A stretch of 64,000 nt of DNA, from contig CAUQKV010000009.1 of the NCBI GenBank assembly GCA_963518845.1, positions 1 through 64,000 on the forward strand. Direction: 5' to 3'. The position numbers and the translations under genes are program-made. Under the pieces are notes generated by a model that was not told where the DNA came from, did not search any database, and saw nothing but the letters and a program-made list of their open reading frames with translations. This document shows, piece by piece, positions 34,411 to 41,061 of this stretch. This stretch comes from JABCPE02 sp963518845 (GTDB lineage Bacteria; Bacteroidota; Bacteroidia; Flavobacteriales; Weeksellaceae). Each line of letters opens with the position of its first letter. Positions within the stretch are counted from its first letter, which is position 1.

Positions 34411-34962
34411 CTACGCTGCAGGTTCTAATGTGATTTCCCCTTCATACACACAAGTTTTCGCATTCGCTACCAACTTCACTGTTACTCCAGAGTTATCATC
34501 TATCTTCTTACCTGTAGTTCCCTCGGCAGAATCTATTCTTGCTCCAAGGTCTTTGTTTCCAATCACAAAGAGTTTTCCGTTGGCATCTTTCACAACAAAA
34601 ACACACGGAGCGTTCTTATAGGCATCTATCCAGCCCAACACTTCCGTTCTAAGACCAGGAATAAGAAATTCCAATTCTGTTTTTGTCTTCTTGTTGCCCA
34701 CATTCCCTGTAAGGGTTGGTTTCAACTCTCCTTCATCCATCTGAATGTCGATGGATTTCCACGCTTTATCCTTATTGAGAACAATACCTCCTGCCGCAAT
34801 GGTTACCCTGCTGGCATAGGTAGTAGAAATCGTAGGCTTTGCCATGCTTTTAATGAAATCTACAGGAACATAATATAACTTCGTTGCAATCCCAGAATTG
34901 ATTTCATCATTTGGGCAATGCTCCAAGTTCTCGTGCGGAATGCTATCAAAACAACTTGCCAT
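34411..34962 (-). CDS. Major tail tube-like protein
   Basis: 183 residues, soluble beta-rich protein (LYYVPVDFIKSM..., GGIVLNKDKAWKSIDIQMDEGELKPT, VFVVKDANGKLFVIGN, GVTVKLVANAKTCVYEGEI) with the two-sheet pattern expected of phage tail tube proteins. It follows the capsid genes and a coiled-coil gene. A second, divergent copy lies at 25053. Assignment rests on position, size and predicted fold. Confidence 0.65.
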   Translation of the reverse strand: MASCFDSIPHENLEHCPNDEINSGIATKLYYVPVDFIKSMAKPTISTTYASRVTIAAGGIVLNKDKAWKSIDIQMDEGELKPTLTGNVGNKKTKTELEFLIPGLRTEVLGWIDAYKNAPCVFVVKDANGKLFVIGNKDLGARIDSAEGTTGKKIDDNSGVTVKLVANAKTCVYEGEITLEPAA

Positions 34963-34982
34963 AATTTTATTTATTTTTTTGG

Positions 34983-35408
34983 TTAAACTTTTTCTATCAA
35001 TCCAGACCCGCCAACGACCAACTGAAGCAGTATATCTTCGTCTTGGGAGATTTCCTGCTGAGTTTTCACTAAGCCGTCGATTCTGATTTTGCTCGGAGCA
35101 TCATCAGTGAATCTGTATTTTTCTCCATTGAACTCAAAAGAAACAGCTTCTGCTTTTGGCTCTGCTGGTTTAGGTTCTTTCTTTGTAAGAGATTTTTCTC
35201 TCTTATCCAGTTCAGCTTCTCTTTTTGCAATTTCTTTCTCACGATTGTCCAGTTCAGCTTCTTTTTCTTTGAGCTGGTCCGCAAAAACATTCAGTTCGTT
35301 TTCCCTGGTATCAAGCTGAGTTTCCTTTGCTACATTTTCTGTAGATTCTTCAGTATTACCTGCAGTTTCTTCGATGTTTTCAGAAACTTTTTCGTCTTCT
35401 TTTGCCAT
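34983..35408 (-). CDS. Phage protein with acidic coiled coil, 141 aa
   Basis: 141 residues. Residues 1-80 form a Glu/Lys-rich coiled coil with near-heptad repeats (KEKEAELDNREKEIAKREAEL). Residues 90-141 are a small globular domain (FEFNGEKYRFTDDAPSKIRIDG...) of the kind seen in phage proteins beside capsid genes. It starts after the terminator that follows the capsid gene and precedes the tail-tube gene. Possibly a head decoration or assembly factor; function not established. Confidence 0.6.
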   Translation of the reverse strand: MAKEDEKVSENIEETAGNTEESTENVAKETQLDTRENELNVFADQLKEKEAELDNREKEIAKREAELDKREKSLTKKEPKPAEPKAEAVSFEFNGEKYRFTDDAPSKIRIDGLVKTQQEISQDEDILLQLVVGGSGLIEKV

Positions 35409-35423
35409 AATATTATTTTTTTA

Positions 35424-35457
35424 GAAAAACCTGTAAGCACCCTAAAGTGCCTACAGG
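35424..35457 (-). terminator. Terminator after capsid gene
   Basis: CCTGTAAGCAC and GTGCCTACAGG, an 11-bp stem with one mismatch, directly after the capsid stop, with A-rich sequence beyond giving Ts leftward. It would raise capsid expression relative to downstream genes. Confidence 0.82.
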
Positions 35458-35464
35458 TATAGGA

Positions 35465-36478
35465 TTACACACTTAGTTTTTCACTTGCATAGAACAATTC
35501 GTTCTGATCCGCATTGTTCAATCCTCGTTTCTTCGTTCCGTCTGATGTATGCATGAATACCAATTGGTTTACAGCATAATCATATCCAAGAGAAAACTCT
35601 CCAAGAACATCCAGTATTCTTCCGTTCTCTTGAACCGAAGTAATAGTCGCTGGATTGTCTATTTCATCAATAAGCCTTAATAGGTTATTGTCCACCGTAG
35701 ACACGATAGTTCCTTTGGTAAGGTTCGGTATGCCCACGATTTGTCTCTTACCAAGTCTTGTTCTCATGGCATCATCCTGGAACTTGTTTTGTCCGAACTT
35801 ATCTTCGTATGCAATCTGATAGTCTTCCGCATCAGTCTGGCTCATGAAGATAGTTTTCACTTTGTTTTTATAAAGTGATGGAATCTGTCTTTCGTATTCC
35901 GTTACCACTTCCAAAACATTGGTTTTAGTTATCGCATCACCAGGAATCAAGAACGCTGGATTTGTAGTATCCGCTGCTATTTTCTTGTGAACCTCGTTCA
36001 AACCGTCCATTGATGAACCGAATGTAGGAGATGCCAGCCCTTTCTGTGAAGCATCAAACTTACCAGTGATGGATAAAATATTAACATCATCAATCACTTT
36101 TTCTTTTAAAATCTGCATAGCAAGAACAGAGATACTCTTCTGCTGCAGTCCTTTGCTTTCTTCGTATTTTTCTTCAAAAATACTTCCCAAAATTTCCGCT
36201 GGATCTATTTGGAAATCCACTTTTTGATGGAAATTCTTCAAATCTTTATACAAGAATGTAATATCTCCATAAGGAGTCACTTTCTTGGAATCAAAAATCT
36301 GAACTGCATGGCTCATCAATGCCTGAACCGATGGATAATGCCCCTTTACCTTGGTTACGGTTCTTGCAAACTGGTTGATGTAAACCTCGCTTGACAAAAC
36401 CATACCGCTGAATAAAGTAGGATTTACAGATAAATAACGAATAAGCTCGTTTTTAATCTGGTCTGTTTTTAAACTCAT
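35465..36478 (-). CDS. Major capsid protein (putative)
   Basis: 337 residues, in the size range of HK97-type capsid proteins. It follows an S49 protease and a scaffold-like gene and is ended by its own terminator, all typical of the major capsid gene. The sequence has a helical N-terminal arm (1-60), TFGSSMDGL near the middle, and a beta-rich C-terminal half (RQIVGIPNLTKGTIVSTVDNNLL, YDYAVNQLVFMH). Exact family not assignable by eye. Confidence 0.78.
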   Translation of the reverse strand: MSLKTDQIKNELIRYLSVNPTLFSGMVLSSEVYINQFARTVTKVKGHYPSVQALMSHAVQIFDSKKVTPYGDITFLYKDLKNFHQKVDFQIDPAEILGSIFEEKYEESKGLQQKSISVLAMQILKEKVIDDVNILSITGKFDASQKGLASPTFGSSMDGLNEVHKKIAADTTNPAFLIPGDAITKTNVLEVVTEYERQIPSLYKNKVKTIFMSQTDAEDYQIAYEDKFGQNKFQDDAMRTRLGKRQIVGIPNLTKGTIVSTVDNNLLRLIDEIDNPATITSVQENGRILDVLGEFSLGYDYAVNQLVFMHTSDGTKKRGLNNADQNELFYASEKLSV

Positions 36479-36499
36479 ATTCTTATATTTTAATTTATT

Positions 36500-36970
36500 C
36501 TACTTTTTTACTCTCTGGAGCAACTTGTTGTGCTCATCTTCTGGATTCATAAATCCTCCAATCAAACCATTTTCAGAATTCTCTGTTCCGTCATTCTCTA
36601 CCACAGAATGTCTGTTTTTAGAGCCTCCGAATTCCTTGCATTTTTCCCCAAGTAAAGCGATGTTCTCCACTACGCTTTCTTTAGCCTCCTCTTTTAACCC
36701 TGCAGTTTCTAGTGCGGCTTCTACCGCCTGTGCCGTTTCTTCCGAATTTTTTTTTACGACCTCTAGATTCGTTACAGCATCAGAAAGACTCTGCTTAGTG
36801 CTTTCCAGTTCTTCCGCCATTCCTTCTGATTCCAGACCAGCCAAGGCGTTTTCTATTTTCTCCAAATCCTCTTCCGATAGCTTCGCAAAAGGCTTCTGCG
36901 TTCCGAACACTCCTGCATGGAATGTCAGTTGCGCTAGTCCCAGTAGGGCTGTGATTCTTGTGAATTTCAT
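36500..36970 (-). CDS. Capsid scaffold-like protein, 156 aa
   Basis: 156 residues, acidic and almost entirely helical/coiled coil (residues 30-115: EEDLEKIENALAGLESEG..., LKEEAKESVVENI). It lies between the S49 protease and the capsid gene, the usual place of a scaffold protein cleaved by the prohead protease. The C-terminus is polar and basic (NKLLQRVKK), as for scaffolds that contact capsid. Confidence 0.72.
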   Translation of the reverse strand: MKFTRITALLGLAQLTFHAGVFGTQKPFAKLSEEDLEKIENALAGLESEGMAEELESTKQSLSDAVTNLEVVKKNSEETAQAVEAALETAGLKEEAKESVVENIALLGEKCKEFGGSKNRHSVVENDGTENSENGLIGGFMNPEDEHNKLLQRVKK

Positions 36971-36987
36971 TTTATTTGATATTATGA

Positions 36988-37803
36988 TTAAAATTTGCTC
37001 AATGCATCTTCTAGAGAGCCGAGTTCATCTATAAGACCGATTTCCAAAGCCTCTTTCGGAGTGTAGGTTTTTCCTTTGAAAACATGCCCGTCATCTTTCA
37101 GCTTCTCCCCAAAATTTTCCTTCATCCTGGAAATAAAATCATCTGCTAAAACTTTCAGCTGTTCAGTGTAGAGTTTTTCATTTCCTTTCATCAGCTCACG
37201 ATACTCCTTGTTTTTATCTGTAGACTGTGGAGCATAGATTTCATAGATTTTTGCTCCCCATTTTTCGAACATTGCTGAAAAATCTTGATAAGAGAGCATC
37301 GTCCCAATGGAGCCGATTTTATCAGCAAAAGGAGATGCCATATGATAATCACACCCAGAAGCAATGTCCAGCGCAGCCGAACACTGATAACCACTGGTAT
37401 ATGATATAGTAGGAGTTTCTAAATTCTTGATGATATGGGTAAGCTCTGCGGTTCCAGAAACCATACCGCCTCCAGAATCTATATTGAGAATAATTCCCGA
37501 AACACTTGGGCTTCTATCCAATTCTTTCAAGAGCTCCCCAAGGAACTGGGTGCCGTAAGAGAAGTAAGTAGAATATTTAGTGATTGCTCCCACAATATCC
37601 ACTATTACAGGAAACTTCATGTTTTCTTTCCCTTCTCCCTGTTTGTTGATCTTGGATAAATACTGCATTTCTCTCTCCTTTACACTCTGTATAGGAGAGG
37701 ATTTCATCAACATAAATTCCGCTGCCAATGATGGAACAAGGCTCATCAAATAGCCTTTGTCTATTGCCAGCGGAGTATTTAATAAAGTATTACCATTAAA
37801 CAT
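36988..37803 (-). CDS. Prohead protease, S49 (SppA-like) family
   Basis: 271 residues. A SppA/S49 core spans about 85-235 with ILNIDSGGGMVSG, then YTSGYQCSAALDIASG (the catalytic Ser lies in this block), then DKIGSIG and the C-terminal FKGKTYTPKEALEIGLID typical of SppA. No signal peptide. Next to scaffold and capsid genes, so it most likely matures the capsid by cleaving scaffold. Ends 17 bases before the scaffold start. Confidence 0.88.
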   Translation of the reverse strand: MFNGNTLLNTPLAIDKGYLMSLVPSLAAEFMLMKSSPIQSVKEREMQYLSKINKQGEGKENMKFPVIVDIVGAITKYSTYFSYGTQFLGELLKELDRSPSVSGIILNIDSGGGMVSGTAELTHIIKNLETPTISYTSGYQCSAALDIASGCDYHMASPFADKIGSIGTMLSYQDFSAMFEKWGAKIYEIYAPQSTDKNKEYRELMKGNEKLYTEQLKVLADDFISRMKENFGEKLKDDGHVFKGKTYTPKEALEIGLIDELGSLEDALSKF

Positions 37804-37862
37804 TCTTAGATTTTATTTTTCAAAAATCCAAAATGTTTAGTGCGTAAAAAAAGACAGAAAAA

Positions 37863-38318
37863 TTATAAGCTCTGGGCTTTCGGCTCTATAATGGTAGCGC
37901 CTGAAATTTGGATCTGCATCCTATCACTTCCAGAATTATCATCCTTGCGCCCATCGTGAACTTCTACCATGAACGGCTCTTGTTCATTACCCAATATCAT
38001 GGAATCTACATTGGTCACCAGGCGGATGGCAAAACCCTTTTTGTTCAAAAGAACAGAATAAGTAATAATGTCCATCGGGTTCATACTGTGGAGATTAAAT
38101 GATAAATCCACCTCGAAAAAAGCGTTTCCGTTTTTAAATTTTCTTTTGATAGACCTGTCAAAGTCCTCGGGAACAATGTTTTTAAAGATTATTTTCGGTT
38201 CAGCAGAAACACTCTTGCCTGTGCTGTTCGCTGTGAATGAATATTCTTTGGCGTTGAAAATTTCGATTTGTCGAATTTCACGAAAGAATTTTTCTGGAAT
38301 ATTGCTGATTTCCACCAT
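37863..38318 (-). CDS. Hypothetical phage protein, 151 aa (structural?)
   Basis: 151 residues, beta-rich throughout (FREIRQIEIFNAKEYSFT, AFFEVDLSFNLHSM, FAIRLVTNVDSMILGNEQEPFMVEVHDGR). The regular beta pattern suggests a structural or tail-related protein. No family is recognised. It lies upstream of the capsid maturation genes and about 15 bases after the gene at 38333. Confidence 0.5.
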   Translation of the reverse strand: MVEISNIPEKFFREIRQIEIFNAKEYSFTANSTGKSVSAEPKIIFKNIVPEDFDRSIKRKFKNGNAFFEVDLSFNLHSMNPMDIITYSVLLNKKGFAIRLVTNVDSMILGNEQEPFMVEVHDGRKDDNSGSDRMQIQISGATIIEPKAQSL

Positions 38319-38332
38319 ATTTTAAAGTTTTT

Positions 38333-38815
38333 TTACGAAAATATTTTATTTGGCTGGTTTTCTAATCGTTGGGCGATTTTATCCTTTTTCCTGTTAAAAT
38401 CTCTAATGATAGTTTGATAATAGGATTTTTCTTCCTCGTGGATCCCGTAGAAATTCAGCAGGTTTTCTATGGATGTTTTATACTCTATATCATAGTAGAG
38501 TTTGTTGAGAACAGCTGTTTCATACAGATGCTCACGAAACAGACTCTCCACTGCACGCCGAAGCAGTTGCTCGTGCGTCGGAAGAATGCAGATTCCGTGT
38601 TTATCGGAATAAGACAATTTAAAGGAAATTTTATATTCCTCCTCGAAAACTTCATTTTTTGCACGATCATCCCAGTTCGAATTTTTCTTGCTCAAAAGAG
38701 AACTGATAAGAATACCGAACCAATTATCTCGGCTTGGCTGATATTCCGCACCAAATTTCTGAGTCAAAAACTGCTTGATCGGCTTACTCACTGGCAAAAA
38801 TATACTTACTAGCAT
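38333..38815 (-). CDS. Hypothetical phage protein, 160 aa
   Basis: 160 residues from the ATG at 38815; a TTG at 38833 would add six residues. Helical, with RDNWFGILISSLLSKK near the start, ILPTHEQLLRRAVESLFREHLYE in the middle, and a basic C-terminus (RDFNRKKDKIAQRLE). It is the first gene after the repeat array at 38925-39160, so it may belong to the late operon as a regulator or DNA-binding protein. Family unknown. Confidence 0.55.
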   Translation of the reverse strand: MLVSIFLPVSKPIKQFLTQKFGAEYQPSRDNWFGILISSLLSKKNSNWDDRAKNEVFEEEYKISFKLSYSDKHGICILPTHEQLLRRAVESLFREHLYETAVLNKLYYDIEYKTSIENLLNFYGIHEEEKSYYQTIIRDFNRKKDKIAQRLENQPNKIFS

Positions 38816-38924
38816 CCTTATTTTTTTGAGCAAGTATATGATTTTTCCACCATATTATAAAGGCTCTGCTTTTTTTAGTTTCTGAAACTTTTATTCTGAA
38901 ATTCTCTAAAAAGTAGGAAAAAAG

Positions 38925-39160
38925 TTGTAAGAATTGTAAGGATTTTATAAATGCTTATTTTTCAGATATTTATACCTTACTTAGAGTTGTAAGAATCCCA
39001 TACAACAGCCAAATTCATTTTGTAAGGCAGTTTTTCCCTTACAATTTTTTTGTAAGGATTATCCATTCCTTACAAAATAAAAATAAAAGTTGTAAGGCGA
39101 TAAAACCCGACAAACAGAGCGCTCGGATAATTCCTTACAATCCTTACAACTTTTTTACAA
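38925..39160. repeat. Iteron-like TTGTAAGG array (candidate phage origin)
   Basis: Eight exact octamers: TTGTAAGG at 38934, 39020, 39050, 39090 and CCTTACAA at 39037, 39068, 39133, 39142. There are also near matches at 38925, 38987, 38975 and 39155. They lie on both strands within an intergenic region of about 420 bp. The region lies between the DUF3127 OB-fold gene and the late genes, in the replication half of the phage. Fits a replication origin or a regulator-binding array for late transcription. The rest of 38816-39236 shows no gene. Confidence 0.65.
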
Positions 39161-39230
39161 CTTTTTGGGGGTGGCAGGGGGTTGTGAAAATCGCCGCCTT
39201 GTAGGTGTGCGAAAACTGGTGCATATCAAA

Positions 39231-39260
39231 AAAGAAAATCCGCCCAAATCTGAGCGGATT
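39231..39260 (-). terminator. Terminator after DUF3127 gene
   Basis: AATCCGC (39237-39243) and GCGGATT (39254-39260), with Ts following leftward. It separates the early operon from the repeat array. Confidence 0.78.
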
Positions 39261-39293
39261 ACAATGAAAAAAAACTAATTAGCGCCTAAGCAT

Positions 39294-39656
39294 CTAGAAG
39301 TCGGTTTCTTGTGGTGCAGGAGGCGTTACAGGAGCAGGAGCCGTCGGCTTATTCTCTGCCAATTTGATTACCTCGAAATTAAACGCAGAAAGGTTCTGAG
39401 CGTGTCCCTTCGTTCCGTCTTCTTTGTTGTAAAATCCTCCATCAATGCTGAAGAAAACTTTTACTCTACTACCATCGGGAATTGCTGCTAGCTTTTCAAT
39501 ACCAGCGTTTTTAACCTGCATTTTGAGGAAATTCTCACGATTAGTCTGGGTGTAATTGTCAAAGTAAGAGGCGTCCAGTATGAATTTCTGAACACGGAAT
39601 GTTTCTGTTTTCTGCTCCGCAGCCTCTCTGCTGTAGATGTTTCCGATAATATCCAT
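39294..39656 (-). CDS. DUF3127-like OB-fold protein (putative ssDNA-binding)
   Basis: 120 residues. The pattern QKTETFRVQKFILDAS... then FLKMQVKNAGIEKL..IPDGSRVKVFFSIDGGFYNKEDG...LSAFNFEVIKL matches the DUF3127 beta-barrel found in Bacteroidetes phages. The C-terminus is Pro-rich and acidic (PAPVTPPAPQETDF), like the tail of ssDNA-binding proteins that recruits partners. A phage ssDNA-binding role is likely but unproven. It is the last gene of the early operon, next to the repeat array. Confidence 0.75.
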   Translation of the reverse strand: MDIIGNIYSREAAEQKTETFRVQKFILDASYFDNYTQTNRENFLKMQVKNAGIEKLAAIPDGSRVKVFFSIDGGFYNKEDGTKGHAQNLSAFNFEVIKLAENKPTAPAPVTPPAPQETDF

Positions 39657-39728
39657 ATGATTAAAATTTAAATGTTTTTATTTTTATAGACTTTGATTAT
39701 TCTTTTACGCTTGTTTCTCTGCGGTCTG

Positions 39729-40202
39729 TCATAACAAAGATTTAGCTGTTTCTATTAAATCTCTAAAATTTTCTAAAAACTTATTTCTTAATTCGGGAGT
39801 TTTGAACGCCAATATTCTTCTTGTGGAATGATATGCATTTTTACCAATTATTTCCTCATAAAATTCAATACACCATTTAGTTTCATCTTTACTTCCCCAA
39901 TCTGGCTTCCAACCCTCATTGTATATGTCTCTTAACTGACATAATTGAGCCAAAGCTACACACGCTTCTGCTTCTTCTTTTGTAGGAAATGTATTTTTAT
40001 TATATTCTTGGGTGTTAAGCATTCCTGTTTCAATAATACGACATTTAGCATCTATAAACCAGCCTTCTACAAAGAGCAAATCTTTCCATGCTTTAGGAAG
40101 TTTTCTTTCCGCCTTTCTGAAAATTATATTTTCAAAGGTTGAATTTTCTCTGTCAATTTCGTAGCCTTCTGGCGCTTGTATTTTCATTTCTTTTATTTCC
40201 AT
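39729..40202 (-). CDS. Hypothetical early phage protein, 157 aa
   Basis: 157 residues starting MEIKEMKIQAPEGYEIDRENSTFENI, a start I recognise from uncharacterised proteins common in Bacteroidetes phages and elements. Trp-rich helical C-terminal part (EGWKPDWGSKDETKWCIEFYEE). Function unknown. The start overlaps the upstream gene's end by 10 bases. Confidence 0.65.
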   Translation of the reverse strand: MEIKEMKIQAPEGYEIDRENSTFENIIFRKAERKLPKAWKDLLFVEGWFIDAKCRIIETGMLNTQEYNKNTFPTKEEAEACVALAQLCQLRDIYNEGWKPDWGSKDETKWCIEFYEEIIGKNAYHSTRRILAFKTPELRNKFLENFRDLIETAKSLL

Positions 40203-40429
40203 AATTTGTAAAATTTTTCTTTTATTATTTCAAGCCAAGTTTTATCTGGTAATCTTTTTAAGGTTAGAATTATTAAATCGTGAAAATCCATATCAGAACT
40301 CCAAAATTTTACATTTAAAACTTTTATTTTCATACTATTTTCATAAATAATATCGCCTTTTTTAGTGTTTTCAAAAATCCATTTAGCTCTTTGGATTTTC
40401 CAGATTTCTCCTACTTTAGGTTTATTCAT
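40193..40429 (-). CDS. Hypothetical early phage protein, 78 aa
   Basis: 78 residues, basic, beta-rich (GEIWKIQRAKWIFENTKKGDIIYE..., KVLNVKFWSSDM) with a helical C-terminus. No family recognised. Overlaps the following 157-aa gene; part of the early leftward operon. Confidence 0.55.
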   Translation of the reverse strand: MNKPKVGEIWKIQRAKWIFENTKKGDIIYENSMKIKVLNVKFWSSDMDFHDLIILTLKRLPDKTWLEIIKEKFYKLWK

Positions 40430-40448
40430 TTTCTTCCATAATGTTCTT

Positions 40449-40691
40449 TTAATAAATCAATTTCCCGAAGTAAAATGCCAGGATACTCCCAGTCATCGCT
40501 CCAAGGGAATAAATAATTCTGTCCCACTCGCTCCCGAAAGCTACTTTCTTCACATTGTGCGACCACACAAAGCTGATAAGAAAGCCACATGCAAGGATTC
40601 CAAATAGAAACTCTCTCGTGATGAAATAAGTGTTCAGCACAACCAGGAACACTTGGGTAAATCCTGTTGTAAATAATTTTATTCTATCCAT
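40449..40691 (-). CDS. Small two-span membrane protein, 80 aa
   Basis: 80 residues with hydrophobic segments at about 10-45 (one or two helices: FTQVFLVVLNTYFITREFLFGILACGF) and 60-77 (IYSLGAMTGSILAFYFG). Located in the early operon five bases after the 120-aa gene. Early membrane proteins of phages often block superinfection or affect the host membrane; here that is only a guess. Confidence 0.6.
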   Translation of the reverse strand: MDRIKLFTTGFTQVFLVVLNTYFITREFLFGILACGFLISFVWSHNVKKVAFGSEWDRIIYSLGAMTGSILAFYFGKLIY

Positions 40692-40695
40692 TTTT

Positions 40696-41058
40696 TTATT
40701 TTTTTTCTTTAATTTTTACTACTTCTCTTATTACTTTGTCGTCGATAAATACATAATTGTGCGTGTTTGGAACCAAGAGCTCCAGCCTTTCCTCGTTCTG
40801 CTCCTCCCATTGGTCTAGATCATTATAATTACTCGGCACCTCCTTGAAAATCTCGAAAGCCTTCTCCCATTGTAGGGTTTCATCTTCGCAAATAAAACCC
40901 GTTTTTTTTCCGCAGCAATATGTAACAAGAACATACTTATAAGTCCTCCTGCTTCGCACTACTACAACATCCGTGTTGATGAATGTGCACTGGAAAGAAA
41001 GGTAGCCGAATTGCTCTTTCAGTTCTGCTCTATTCGTAGGGAACTCCGTTTTTATCAT
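40696..41058 (-). CDS. Hypothetical early phage protein, 120 aa
   Basis: 120 residues, mixed alpha/beta with a Cys pair (VTYCCGKKTGFIC). Family unknown. It directly follows the primase-helicase gene (gap of three bases) and is co-transcribed with it. Confidence 0.55.
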   Translation of the reverse strand: MIKTEFPTNRAELKEQFGYLSFQCTFINTDVVVVRSRRTYKYVLVTYCCGKKTGFICEDETLQWEKAFEIFKEVPSNYNDLDQWEEQNEERLELLVPNTHNYVFIDDKVIREVVKIKEKK

Positions 41059-41061
41059 GGT

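Noticed and set aside
38925..39160. CRISPR array
   Set aside because: Repeats are 8 bp, occur on both strands and have irregular spacing; CRISPR repeats are longer and uniform.
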